Of a stretch of 64,000 bases of DNA, positions 9,140 through 18,245 are shown piece by piece (within the stretch, counting starts at the first letter, position 1; each line of letters begins with the position of its first letter). The notes beneath the pieces are model-generated. The model ran no database searches. It was not told the origin of the DNA and saw only the letters and a program-made list of their open reading frames with translations. The stretch lies in the NCBI RefSeq assembly GCF_011602085.1, contig NZ_JAAONY010000002.1:868001-932000 (forward strand), read 5' to 3'. A program made the translations under genes and the position numbers. This DNA comes from Pseudoteredinibacter isoporae (lineage in GTDB: Bacteria; Pseudomonadota; Gammaproteobacteria; Pseudomonadales; Cellvibrionaceae).

Positions 9140-10432
9140 ATGACACTCGACAAGCACTGGATGCCGTTCACGGCAAATAAAAATTTTAAGGCGGCGCCGC
9201 GCATGATCCAATCGGCGGAGGGTATGTATTGGACCTGCGATCAAGGTCAAAGCATCCTCGATATGACCGCCGGACTTTGGTGTACCAATTTAGGGCACAG
9301 TCGAACCCAGGTGGCGGAGGCGATTTTTCGCAGCGCCCAGACTCTGGATTACGCCCCCTCTTTCAATTTCGGTCACTCTGACTCCTTTGTGTTAGCAGAG
9401 CGCTTAGCGCACTTGTGTCCCGGTGATTTAAACCGGGCTTTTTTTACCACCTCCGGATCAGAAGCGGTCGATACTGCACTTAAGATTGCCATGAGCTATC
9501 AAGTGGCTCGCGGCAAAGCTGGCAAGAAAATGATTATTTCAAGAGAGCTGGCCTATCACGGTGTAAATCTTGGTGGCACAGCCGTTGGCGGTATTCCAGT
9601 GAACACCCGCAATTATTCCCGCTGGGCCAGTGTTGATCTTTTGCCACACACACTCGACATCGAACGCAATGCGTTCAGCCGCGGTTTGCCAGAGTTCGGC
9701 ATTGAACGCGCAGAAGTTTTACAACAGCTGGTTGAGCTGCATGGTGCCGAAAATATTGCAGCGGTTATTGTCGAGCCCATCTCCGGCGCTGGCGGTGTCA
9801 TTATTCCACCGGAGGGTTATCTGCAACGTCTTCGTGAAATCTGTGATGAGCATGACATATTGCTGATCTTCGATGAAGTGGTATGCGCTTTTGGTCGAGT
9901 GGGTTCATTCACCGCCGCACAGGAGTTCAATGTCACGCCGGACATGATGACTATGGCCAAAGGGCTGACCAGTGGCACCGTGCCTATGGGTGCCGTCATG
10001 GTGGATGACAAAATCTATAACACCATTGTCGATGCGAGCGAAGGCATCGAATTCTTCCACGGTTACACCTACTCGGCCCATCCTCTGGCCTGTGCCGCTG
10101 CACTGGCCTGCCTGGATATCTATGAGAAAGAAAATCTCTTTACCCGCGCGCAAAACGGTGTAGGCAAATATCTCGAACAGGTACTCCATCGCTTGAAAGA
10201 TCTGCCCGGCATTATTGATATCCGGAATTACGGTTTATTGGGCGCCGTTCAATTTGAAGCCCAGGACAATGACATCCCGATGGGCAGCCAAGTGTTTGCG
10301 AAAGCCTGGGAAAACGGCCTGATGATCCGTGGGGCTGGCGACAGCATTATCGTTTCTCCACCGCTGATTCTCGAAGAATCTCATATCGACGAGTTTTCCG
10401 AAAAAATCTGGCAATCCATTAAATCCATATAA
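9140..10432 (+). CDS. Class III omega-aminotransferase (beta-alanine:pyruvate transaminase-like)
   Basis: 430 residues, typical for class III PLP aminotransferases. The N-terminus HWMPFTANKNFK closely follows the omega-amino acid:pyruvate aminotransferase pattern. Other family features are TTSGSEAVDTALK (phosphate-binding region), FDEVVCAFGRVG with the PLP-ring aspartate, and the Schiff-base lysine K274 in TMAKGLTSG. The enzyme should move the terminal amino group of an omega- or beta-amino acid, or a related amine, to pyruvate in the cytoplasm. The next gene, a TonB receptor, starts 55 bases downstream and shares the likely transcript, so receptor and enzyme probably serve one nutrient. Confidence 0.88.
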   Translation: MTLDKHWMPFTANKNFKAAPRMIQSAEGMYWTCDQGQSILDMTAGLWCTNLGHSRTQVAEAIFRSAQTLDYAPSFNFGHSDSFVLAERLAHLCPGDLNRAFFTTSGSEAVDTALKIAMSYQVARGKAGKKMIISRELAYHGVNLGGTAVGGIPVNTRNYSRWASVDLLPHTLDIERNAFSRGLPEFGIERAEVLQQLVELHGAENIAAVIVEPISGAGGVIIPPEGYLQRLREICDEHDILLIFDEVVCAFGRVGSFTAAQEFNVTPDMMTMAKGLTSGTVPMGAVMVDDKIYNTIVDASEGIEFFHGYTYSAHPLACAAALACLDIYEKENLFTRAQNGVGKYLEQVLHRLKDLPGIIDIRNYGLLGAVQFEAQDNDIPMGSQVFAKAWENGLMIRGAGDSIIVSPPLILEESHIDEFSEKIWQSIKSI

Positions 10433-10487
10433 AAGGATCAACCGGAACCAAACCGACATTTAGCTAATAATAATAACGAGGCACGTT

Positions 10488-12560
10488 ATGAAACCTGTAA
10501 GTTTTGCAGTAACCGCACTCTCCCTGGCAATCAGTCAAATCAGCCATGCCGATACTGAGCGCATGGAAGAAATCATTGTGACCGCACAGAAGCGCGAACA
10601 ACGACAAATTGAAGTTCCCATCAGCATGACCGCCATCAGTGGTGAAGATATTCAGCAAAAAGGTGTGCAGAACCTTCAGGACTTATCGTTCAATGTTCCT
10701 GGCATGTCGCTGCGCGAAGATGGTCCGGGCAGTTATTTAATCTTTATGCGTGGCCTCGCCAATACCGATTCGGCGGGCGCTCTGGTTGGTGTGTACATTG
10801 ATGAAATGCCGATGACCCTGACCGGTTACGATCAATTGGATATGCGCCCGCTGGATCTCGAACGCGTTGAGGTTCTGAAAGGCCCACAGGGCACATTGTA
10901 CGGCCAGGGCTCCATTGCGGGTACGGTAAAGTATGTCACCGCCGCCCCTAATCCGAACGAGTTTCAAGCCAAGGCTGCCTTAAGTCTGGCCGATGTCGAT
11001 GGTGGTGAAAGCCATAAAACCGCGACCGCCGTTGTCAATGTACCGGTTGTGGAAGATGTGTTCGCAGTGCGCATGGCCGCGACGGTTGAGCGAGACGGCG
11101 GCTGGCAGGACCAGCCTGAAGCAGGCATTGAAGACGGAAACTACCAGGATCTCGAACACATTCGTCTGCGTGCGCTCTGGACCCCCAACGATCGCCTGGA
11201 TGTTAATGCCACCTTTATTTCTCACAGCAATTTCAGCCAGCTGGGGCTGGGTTATGAGCAACCCGATCGCACCGTTGATGTTTCCATTGACCCTTCGCGA
11301 GAACTGGTGCCAAAAGACTATAACTACCGTATTGCCAACCTGACGGTCTCTTATGACTTTGAACATTTCCAGGTATTGAGCACCACAACTCATGTTGACC
11401 ATCAACACCAGTATCCATTCACTTACATCGGCACCGAGCAAACCATTCACGGTGGTAATCTGGCCGGCATCAGTGATATTCAAGTAGATGTTGAACAAAT
11501 CACCCAGGAACTTCGTTTCAGTTCAAACGGTGAAGGTCCATTGAATTGGACCGGCGGGTTCAGCATGCAGAAGCTTGACCGGGATCTGGTTTCCTATCGT
11601 GACCTGCGTTATTTTGACGCAATCTTTGTGTTGGCACCGTTTGTCTCCCAGGACATCTCTGAAAACTTTGCCGTTTTTGCCGATGCTTCCTATCAACTTA
11701 CCGATAGGTTGGAGTTGGGTGTTGGTCTGCGTTACTTTGAAGATGATCGTGAAACCTTCGATGGCGAACGCCTGCTGACGGACACCTTTGATTCCGTCGA
11801 TCCAAGACTGTATTTAAGCTATGCCCTGAGCGACGACATGAATGTTTACATGAATGTCGCCAAAGGTTTCCGCAGTGGCGGCTTCAACGCAGCGGGCTTG
11901 CCCAGCTACGAGCCGGAGTCCGTGATCAACTATGAAGTGGGTTACAAAGGTATTCTGGCGGACAACCGCGTAAATCTTCAGCTTGCGGCCTATTACACAG
12001 ACTACAAAGATATGTTGCGTCGAGGCCTGCTGTTCATTCCTGAGATAAATACTTTCCAGGAACTCACCAGTAACATCGGTAATGCCGAAGTCAAAGGCCT
12101 GGAAGGCGCTGTCGCCTGGAATGTGAACGAACACCTGAGTCTCGATGCCTCGTTCAGCTGGATTGACAGTGAAGTGACCAGTGTTGATGCCCAGGACGCT
12201 ACCAACAAAGCCGGCGATCCAACCGACTACGTGCCCGAGTGGAGTTATACGCTTGGCATGAACTATCAATTCGAATTGGCCGACCAATGGCCAAGTTACC
12301 TGCGCTTGGACTACAGCTACCGCGATGAAGTCAGCTATGTGGATCGCACATCATTTACCGACGAGAACCTTCCACAAATGTCCGACAAGTTGAACCTGTT
12401 GAACGCACGCTTCGGCATTGATTTTGATGGTTACGGCGTCGAGCTGTTTGCAACCAACCTGACCAACCAGAACAAATACATTGATCCGTATATTGCCTGG
12501 AAGAATGCAAACAGGACGAAACCCAGAACCATCGGAATAAAATTCAACATTGAATTTTAA
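10488..12560 (+). CDS. TonB-dependent outer-membrane receptor
   Basis: 690 residues. The signal peptide ends near SQISHA and is followed by MEEIIVTAQKREQ, a TonB-box/plug start typical of the catabolic receptors of marine gammaproteobacteria. The plug domain (about 45-160) contains LERVEVLKGPQGTLYG, and the 22-strand barrel ends in aromatic-terminated IGIKFNIEF. The substrate cannot be inferred from sequence. The GAGG site before the ATG supports the start. The gene is downstream of, and probably co-transcribed with, the omega-aminotransferase, and a strong terminator follows it. Confidence 0.92.
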   Translation: MKPVSFAVTALSLAISQISHADTERMEEIIVTAQKREQRQIEVPISMTAISGEDIQQKGVQNLQDLSFNVPGMSLREDGPGSYLIFMRGLANTDSAGALVGVYIDEMPMTLTGYDQLDMRPLDLERVEVLKGPQGTLYGQGSIAGTVKYVTAAPNPNEFQAKAALSLADVDGGESHKTATAVVNVPVVEDVFAVRMAATVERDGGWQDQPEAGIEDGNYQDLEHIRLRALWTPNDRLDVNATFISHSNFSQLGLGYEQPDRTVDVSIDPSRELVPKDYNYRIANLTVSYDFEHFQVLSTTTHVDHQHQYPFTYIGTEQTIHGGNLAGISDIQVDVEQITQELRFSSNGEGPLNWTGGFSMQKLDRDLVSYRDLRYFDAIFVLAPFVSQDISENFAVFADASYQLTDRLELGVGLRYFEDDRETFDGERLLTDTFDSVDPRLYLSYALSDDMNVYMNVAKGFRSGGFNAAGLPSYEPESVINYEVGYKGILADNRVNLQLAAYYTDYKDMLRRGLLFIPEINTFQELTSNIGNAEVKGLEGAVAWNVNEHLSLDASFSWIDSEVTSVDAQDATNKAGDPTDYVPEWSYTLGMNYQFELADQWPSYLRLDYSYRDEVSYVDRTSFTDENLPQMSDKLNLLNARFGIDFDGYGVELFATNLTNQNKYIDPYIAWKNANRTKPRTIGIKFNIEF

Positions 12561-12566
12561 ACGAAT

Positions 12567-12601
12567 GGCCCGCCTACCTCGTAGAGCGGGCCTTTACATT
12601 T
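12567..12601 (+). terminator. Rho-independent terminator after the TonB receptor gene
   Basis: A G+C-rich stem, GGCCCGC (12567-12573) with GCGGGCC (12586-12592), encloses a second short pairing, CTAC/GTAG. A TTTACATTT run follows. It lies seven bases after the receptor stop codon and closes the aminotransferase-receptor transcript. Confidence 0.85.
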
Positions 12602-12757
12602 AACCCGATGTAAAAGCATCAATAACAGTAATCACATATCATCAAGCGACGACCGACACTCAGATCACTACCTCAAGCTCACAGACTGTCTGTCACCCTT
12701 TTCAGCGCTTGAATATGGCTAGCCTGCAAACAATAACTCACATCCTGGAGCATAAAA

Positions 12758-14044
12758 ATGAAGAAAATCCTGGTTATTTCAGGCATTTGTATATCGGCAG
12801 TCCTGCTGTATTTCTACCAAGATCTGCAAACCATTCGTGTTCTGCTTGCCTATGAAAAAGCCTTCTCGGCGGAATACATCGATGAGAGCTTTCGCAGCTT
12901 TCATCATCAGTACCCCTCCGTCGAGGTCAAGAACTCAACATCGGTTTATACCCTTCAAAGACCCGAACAGGAAGCCAAACTTCCCGTGTCTTTTGATTAC
13001 GAGGGCGAAACCAGAAATATTGATGAATGGGTTCAACGAAGTCATACCACCGGCATTGCCATTTTGAAGGACGGCAAGCTGGTTTATGAAAAATACTATC
13101 GTGGTAATGACGAAAACAGCCATGCCATCATCATGTCTGTGTCCAAGTCCATGGCCTCGATGCTGATCGGAAAGGCGCTGGAAGAAGGCCATATAGAATC
13201 CGTGAATGATCCGGTGACCAAATACCTGCCCGAGTTGACCCAGAGCGCTTATGGAGATGGCGTCACCATTAAACAATTATTGCAGATGTCCTCCGGTGTT
13301 CGCTGGAGTGAAGATCTTGATGATCTGGACTCCGACATCGTGCAGTCTATCGTCGCCTCCCTGCTGGGCTCACTGGATGATTTTGCCGCAAGCATGGTGC
13401 GTGAACATACTCCGGGAAGTTATAACCGCTATGCCAGTGTGAATACCCAGGTTTTGGGTATGATTATCGAATCCGCAACCGGCGACAGCTATCAGGATTA
13501 TTTTGAGAAGCATCTGTGGTCGAAACTGGGCGCAGAAAAGAGTGCGTTCATTCAAGTCGACAGCACCGGCATGCCTCTGGTGTATAGTGGTGTGAACATT
13601 GTCTTGCGAGATATGGTGAGGTTTGGCCAGTTGTATCTGGAAGAAGGCAAAAACTACCAGGGTGAGCAAATCATCAACAGCAACTGGGTACATGAATCCA
13701 TACAGGTTGAAGAAGATCACTTGAAACCCGGTGTAAACAATCCGGCGTCAGATTCCGGTTTTGGTTACGGCTATCAGTGGTGGATCCCACTCTACCCGGA
13801 CGATGACTATACCGCGATTGGGATTTACGGTCAGTTCGTTTATGTAAACCCAAAGCATAATGTCGTCATCGCCAAAACCTCGACTTATCCGTCATACCCC
13901 ATTGACGGGGCGTATATGGATCACGAATCGCTCCTGGCTTTCCAGCAAATCGCCAGACAACTTGAAAGCTCGATCCCTGACGATTCGCCTCAAAATACAT
14001 CAACGCCTACTGCCTTACCACAACAGGCACAGGCGGGTAACTAA
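12758..14044 (+). CDS. Membrane-anchored serine hydrolase (beta-lactamase family), tandem copy 1
   Basis: 428 residues. A short basic start and one hydrophobic segment (residues 3-20) predict an inner-membrane anchor with the catalytic domain in the periplasm. The Ser-x-x-Lys pair is S127-V-S-K130. The Tyr motif is in NRYASVNTQVLG, and the C-terminal motif is GIYGQFVYVNP. These features place it with class C beta-lactamase-fold esterases and amidases. It is strongly similar along its whole length to the next gene, from the MKKIL start to the GYGYQWWIPL block, so the two are tandem duplicates. It lies downstream of a terminator, so it should have its own promoter in the 196-base gap before it. 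Confidence 0.87.
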   Translation: MKKILVISGICISAVLLYFYQDLQTIRVLLAYEKAFSAEYIDESFRSFHHQYPSVEVKNSTSVYTLQRPEQEAKLPVSFDYEGETRNIDEWVQRSHTTGIAILKDGKLVYEKYYRGNDENSHAIIMSVSKSMASMLIGKALEEGHIESVNDPVTKYLPELTQSAYGDGVTIKQLLQMSSGVRWSEDLDDLDSDIVQSIVASLLGSLDDFAASMVREHTPGSYNRYASVNTQVLGMIIESATGDSYQDYFEKHLWSKLGAEKSAFIQVDSTGMPLVYSGVNIVLRDMVRFGQLYLEEGKNYQGEQIINSNWVHESIQVEEDHLKPGVNNPASDSGFGYGYQWWIPLYPDDDYTAIGIYGQFVYVNPKHNVVIAKTSTYPSYPIDGAYMDHESLLAFQQIARQLESSIPDDSPQNTSTPTALPQQAQAGN

Positions 14045-14067
14045 TTACTCTTTATCAGGACAACACT

Positions 14068-15360
14068 ATGAAAAAAATTCTAATCAGTATCGCTGTTGTG
14101 GCAGCCGGAGCCTTTGCATGGTTCTTTCAGGATATCCGGGAGCTGCATGCCTTGTACCTCTACGCCGATGCGTTCAAAGCGGAAAACATTGATAACAATT
14201 TCCGCAGTTTCTACAAGCAATACCCCTCCCTGAAAATCGCCCAGCAGGGACCGGTTTATCCATTGCCCAAAGAAGATTCGAAGAACGCGCTTCCCAAACA
14301 CTACCTTTACGATAAGGAGCAGCGGGAAATCGTAGAATGGATGCAACGCACTCACACCACCGGCATGGCCATTATGAAAGATGGCAAATTGATTTATGAA
14401 CAGTATTTTCGCGGAAACACCGAAGATACCCAGTCGATTATTATGTCGGTTTCCAAGTCCATGGCCTCGATGTTGATCGGTGTTGCCGTGGAAGAGGGCC
14501 ATATCGATTCGATTGAAGATCCGGTTATTAAATATGTGCCAAGCCTGAAAGGCAGTGCCTATGATGATGGCGTGACTGTAAAACACGTTTTGCAGATGTC
14601 CTCCGGCGTACGCTGGGATGAGGACTACGGCAACCTGGATTCCGATCTGGTTCGCTCGGTAGTGGCCACCCTGCTCGGCTCTCTGGACGAATTTTCCGGT
14701 ACCATGGTGCGCGAAAATGCGCCCGGCAGTTACAACCGCTACGCCAGCATCGATACGCAAGTGCTGGGTATGATCATTCGCGAAGCAAGCGGTAAAAGCT
14801 ATCAGGACTATTTCAATGAAAAGCTCTGGTCCAAACTGGGTGCTGAACACGACGCTTATTTGCAAACCGATGCGGTTGGTGAACCTCTGGTTTACGGCGG
14901 CGTGAACGTTACCCTGCGCGACATGATTCGTTTTGGACAGTTGTACATTAACGAAGGCAGGAATTATAAGGGTGAAAGTCTGGTGAATTCGGAATGGGTT
15001 CGCGTGTCCACCATCCCATTGGGCGACCATGTGCAACCGGGAATCGACAATCCACAATCCGATTCAGGCTTTGGCTATGGTTACCAATGGTGGATTCCCA
15101 TGCAGCCAGACGATGATTACAGTGCGATTGGTATTTACGGGCAGTTTATCTACATCAACCCCAAACGTGGCGTTGTGATTGCAAAAACCTCCGCTTACCC
15201 GAACTACACGGTTGATGGCGGCTGGATGAATCATGAATCACTTATTGCTTTCCAGCAAATTGCCAAACATTTGAGCGGCCCCGATGGCTCAACTGACAAC
15301 GAAAACCGTATTGTTCAATTGACAGCTACTGAAGACCTCCCCGCTGCCAGCGAGGAATAA
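14068..15360 (+). CDS. Membrane-anchored serine hydrolase (beta-lactamase family), tandem copy 2
   Basis: 430 residues. It has the same architecture as the upstream copy: N-terminal membrane segment, S127-V-S-K130 catalytic pair, NRYASIDTQVLG tyrosine motif and GIYGQFIYINP near the C-terminus. The gap between copies is 23 bases and contains a TCAGGAC ribosome-binding site, so they form one operon. The acidic C-terminal tails differ most, while the catalytic blocks are nearly the same. The duplication may give dosage or slightly different substrate ranges. The substrate is unknown; amide or ester cleavage in the periplasm is the family expectation. A perfect hairpin terminator follows. Confidence 0.87.
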   Translation: MKKILISIAVVAAGAFAWFFQDIRELHALYLYADAFKAENIDNNFRSFYKQYPSLKIAQQGPVYPLPKEDSKNALPKHYLYDKEQREIVEWMQRTHTTGMAIMKDGKLIYEQYFRGNTEDTQSIIMSVSKSMASMLIGVAVEEGHIDSIEDPVIKYVPSLKGSAYDDGVTVKHVLQMSSGVRWDEDYGNLDSDLVRSVVATLLGSLDEFSGTMVRENAPGSYNRYASIDTQVLGMIIREASGKSYQDYFNEKLWSKLGAEHDAYLQTDAVGEPLVYGGVNVTLRDMIRFGQLYINEGRNYKGESLVNSEWVRVSTIPLGDHVQPGIDNPQSDSGFGYGYQWWIPMQPDDDYSAIGIYGQFIYINPKRGVVIAKTSAYPNYTVDGGWMNHESLIAFQQIAKHLSGPDGSTDNENRIVQLTATEDLPAASEE

Positions 15361-15374
15361 ATACCTCAGCCATT

Positions 15375-15411
15375 GCTCTGGTTTACACAAACCAGAGCAT
15401 CCCCCCTTTTA
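15375..15411 (+). terminator. Rho-independent terminator after the tandem hydrolases
   Basis: A perfect 10-bp stem, GCTCTGGTTT and AAACCAGAGC, closes a four-base ACAC loop. A C-run and TTTTAT follow. It lies 14 bases after the stop of the second hydrolase. Confidence 0.85.
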
Positions 15412-15451
15412 TACATTACCCAGTTACTCATCCCGTACCGCGAGCAACCGT

Positions 15452-15485
15452 GTTTTAAAAACAAAAAAAGGCCCGCAGAGCGGGC
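15452..15485 (-). terminator. Rho-independent terminator downstream of the P1 peptidase gene
   Basis: Read on the minus strand, a GCCCGC-TCT-GCGGGC hairpin (15471-15485) is followed by a run of seven T and then more T-rich sequence. It lies about 100 bases beyond the stop of the peptidase gene at 15584 and faces the terminator at 15375-15411. Confidence 0.75.
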
Positions 15486-15583
15486 ACCAAGGGGTGGAGA
15501 ATCATCACCACGGGTCGTGGCAATTTTTCAGGTTTTTATCCAAGCGCTTCCTGCAACCAGACAAAACCACTGAAAATCTTGAG

Positions 15584-16927
15584 TTAAGGCTGCTTGGTCG
15601 CCACTTGCTGCCAAGGCCCAGGGTTGATAATCAACTGCTGGTTCTCCAGAGCCAGAACCAGAGGATATCGACCCGGTACCGTCAAACGACCATTGGCCGT
15701 CATAAACAATTCGGTGTCCTTACCGGGATCAAAAGCGTAGATCGATTTTTCCCCGCTGGCGGTGGCAAACAAACGCTCACCTTTTTGCGATATTTTCAGG
15801 CGATGTCCGGGTCCGAACTGGTATTCACCCTGAATGTCTTTACGCAGCTTGCTTGGGATCGCCTGGCCACTCTTGGCTTGACGCTGGGGCTGTTCAGGCA
15901 CCGCACTCAGGATCGCATCCCACATCAACTCACTGGCCGCTACACCCAGGTTAACGGGTGCCATATCGGATTTTTCCAGTTCCTGAGTCGACACCGCATA
16001 CAGCACGTCACCATCGTAAATCGTGCCGAAAGGCTGCAACGCACGCCCCATGGAGGTGTGAACCTGTACCGCCAAACGTTTCAGTTCAGCCGGGTCCAGA
16101 GCCTGATTGGTAACCACTAAACTGATGGTGGTGTTTTTCTTGGCAAAGTCATTTTCCGGCCACGCGCCAGAAACCCACTTGTGCAACAGGTCTTTGGTTT
16201 TCAGCGGCTCGGGCCAATCCTTGTCGCCGTAACAAGCAACAACATTGCCATCACGGTCATTGATAACCCCCAGAGCATTAACCACCGTGAATGTGGCGAT
16301 CTTTACATCACCGTACTGGGCGTATGCGCCGCCCTGCCCTGAATGCGCATGACAGCCGAACAGTCCACCACTGATGGCAGAACGACCGGCTCCTTGCGCT
16401 CCCAGAGGAAACTGGCCGGTTTTAGCGGCACGAAACGCGGCCTGGGCCAAACGCTTGTCCGGATAAATTTCATTCAGACGGCGGCCACCAAAATCAAAAA
16501 TAATCGAGCCCACCGACATAGCAATATTGGGCACTTCGGCAAAAGCATCGCCATCGCGCAATCCATCGTCTTTCAGGGCACTGGCAACCGCAGTTGTCGC
16601 TTCCAGGCCATACCAGGAACCACCAGCAAATACGATACTGTCCAACTCCGCCATATCGTAGCCAAGCTCCATATAAGGCGCATTGACCGTTCCTGGGCCA
16701 CCCCCACGACTATCAACCGCCACACTCACTTTTTTATCAAAGTGAAACACCGTCACCCCGGTTGGGCCCGCCGGATACTCACCGGTACCCACTCGCAATA
16801 TTGGCCAGTCAAAGGTCAATGTCCGTTCTGCCGGAGCATTGATTTTCATGGTTAAATCAGCCTGGGGATTCACCTCAGCCTGAGCTGTGGCAACCATCAG
16901 TATGGGCATAGCATGAGCGAAACGCAT
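15584..16927 (-). CDS. Exported P1 (DmpA/BapA) family peptidase with a C-terminal extension
   Basis: 447 residues. A short signal peptide (ending near ATAQA) directs it to the periplasm. Residues ~40-335 match the P1 family of self-processing Ntn-type hydrolases, with FAGGSWYGLEATTAVASAL and the glycine-rich GAQGAGRSAISGGL region. They end in the conserved NLGVAASELMWDAILS. P1 enzymes include D-aminopeptidase/esterase DmpA and the beta-peptidyl aminopeptidases. About 100 extra residues after that point form a small beta-rich module (QGEYQFGPGHRLKIS), similar to domains found after some serine hydrolases. The ATG has AGGAG six bases upstream. I did not assign the nucleophile with confidence. 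Confidence 0.83.
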   Translation of the reverse strand: MRFAHAMPILMVATAQAEVNPQADLTMKINAPAERTLTFDWPILRVGTGEYPAGPTGVTVFHFDKKVSVAVDSRGGGPGTVNAPYMELGYDMAELDSIVFAGGSWYGLEATTAVASALKDDGLRDGDAFAEVPNIAMSVGSIIFDFGGRRLNEIYPDKRLAQAAFRAAKTGQFPLGAQGAGRSAISGGLFGCHAHSGQGGAYAQYGDVKIATFTVVNALGVINDRDGNVVACYGDKDWPEPLKTKDLLHKWVSGAWPENDFAKKNTTISLVVTNQALDPAELKRLAVQVHTSMGRALQPFGTIYDGDVLYAVSTQELEKSDMAPVNLGVAASELMWDAILSAVPEQPQRQAKSGQAIPSKLRKDIQGEYQFGPGHRLKISQKGERLFATASGEKSIYAFDPGKDTELFMTANGRLTVPGRYPLVLALENQQLIINPGPWQQVATKQP

Positions 16928-17111
16928 AGGTAGCTCCTGTAAGTTTGGAAGATGATTCTAGAGGAAGAAAGTATGGGAGAAAGCTGCGTAATACGTTGCC
17001 TATGGTGACATCCACACACCACTTGCAACATTGATAGACAGGTGAGCTTTTTCAGGCTGGTGTCTTTTCGCTTGGTCTTTTGGCCTTATCGTCGTGCTTC
17101 ATGGCAGAGCT

Positions 17112-18095
17112 TTATTGTTGCTCTTTGCTGAGCTGGCCCTGAACTTTTTTCAGCAGCCATTCCCGGAAATAACTGACCGCTCTGGACTCCCAGCGATCGC
17201 TTCGAGCAATAAACCAGTAAGTCCATAAATTTACGTTGGGGAAACTGCCCAGCCCTGCACCCACTTCACATAAACGTCCCTGGGCCAGATCTTCACCGGC
17301 CACCAACGCATTACTCAAGGCAATGCCGCGACCTCGGCGAGCAGCAGCAAGGGTCATATGACCATCCCACAGGCGTGGCCCAATCAATTCATCCGCACAG
17401 TCGATGTCACAGGCACCGAACCATAATCGCCAGTTATCAAAATCCTCTTCGTGCAATAGCTGGTGCTCCAGCATGTCTTCAGGACTCTGAATATCAGGGG
17501 ACCGGGATAAATATTCAGGACTGGCGACAGCAATTACCGGTGGACTGGCAATTTGTGAGCAGCGAATTGCCGGATCGTCCTCCGTCGGCTTTTCGCTTTC
17601 GAGCAACATGCGGATATCCACATCGGCTTCCTGACGGCTAAAGTCAGGCACCTCATGGGTAGAGCGTAACTGCAGATCAATATCGCTGTTTTTGCTTTCA
17701 AACTCATCGACATGGCTGATCAGCCAATGCAAGGCAAAGCCTGGCATGCACCACAGTTGCAGGGAGTGGTCCTGACTGCGCTTGATGATGTCTACTGTGG
17801 CATCGGCAATGCCATCAATCGCCTGGCGAATTTGTTCGTGATAACGCTGCCCTTCTTCGGTCAGTACGGCGCCTGCCGGAGTGCGCTCGATCAACTGGCA
17901 ACCGATCCAGTCTTCCAGTGCGCGCAAATGACGGCTGACCACCGCATGATCACGGTACAAGGCCTGTGCCGCTTTGCGAACACCACCCAGACGGGCAATC
18001 GCATCGAAGGCACGCAGAGATTCAAAGGGGGGAATGAGCTTACGTGACGGCAGCGCAGAAGGGCCCTGATAAATATTGGTTTTCTCGTAGCTCAT
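17112..18095 (-). CDS. LysR-family transcriptional regulator (GcvA-like)
   Basis: 327 residues. A winged-helix DNA-binding domain (residues ~22-85, LRAFDAIARLGGVRKAAQAL then HRHLRALE-type recognition helix in VSRHLRALE) is followed by a LysR substrate-binding domain. The GcvA-like spacing, with an 18-residue leader before the helix-turn-helix, is seen here. It lies upstream of, and on the same strand as, the exported P1 peptidase gene (184-base gap), so it may regulate that gene, but no operator could be identified. The effector is unknown. Confidence 0.9.
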   Translation of the reverse strand: MSYEKTNIYQGPSALPSRKLIPPFESLRAFDAIARLGGVRKAAQALYRDHAVVSRHLRALEDWIGCQLIERTPAGAVLTEEGQRYHEQIRQAIDGIADATVDIIKRSQDHSLQLWCMPGFALHWLISHVDEFESKNSDIDLQLRSTHEVPDFSRQEADVDIRMLLESEKPTEDDPAIRCSQIASPPVIAVASPEYLSRSPDIQSPEDMLEHQLLHEEDFDNWRLWFGACDIDCADELIGPRLWDGHMTLAAARRGRGIALSNALVAGEDLAQGRLCEVGAGLGSFPNVNLWTYWFIARSDRWESRAVSYFREWLLKKVQGQLSKEQQ

Positions 18096-18245
18096 AGCAA
18101 AGTCTCGGCGCCGCCTAATTTTTCAACAGCCCACTCCATCCTTCGCACCACTACTCCCTGCAGTATTCGGGGGCCTTCCATCCTAATTTCTTTTCATGGA
18201 ACAACTCAATAAAACCGCACGAAAGCAAGGCAAAACCACACTCAC

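Noticed and set aside
14080-15057. A 325-codon open frame antisense to the second tandem hydrolase
   Set aside because: The plus strand has a full catalytic protein with motifs and a ribosome-binding site. The antisense frame has no recognisable domain and follows from codon bias.
7707-15360. Antibiotic-resistance beta-lactamases
   Set aside because: The Ser-x-x-Lys fold is shared with esterases and amidases; the motif context and the transporter/aminotransferase neighbours favour amide catabolism.
15494-16120. A 208-codon plus-strand frame over the end of the P1 peptidase gene
   Set aside because: It runs through the minus-strand terminator and opposite conserved P1 motifs, and lacks a recognisable product.
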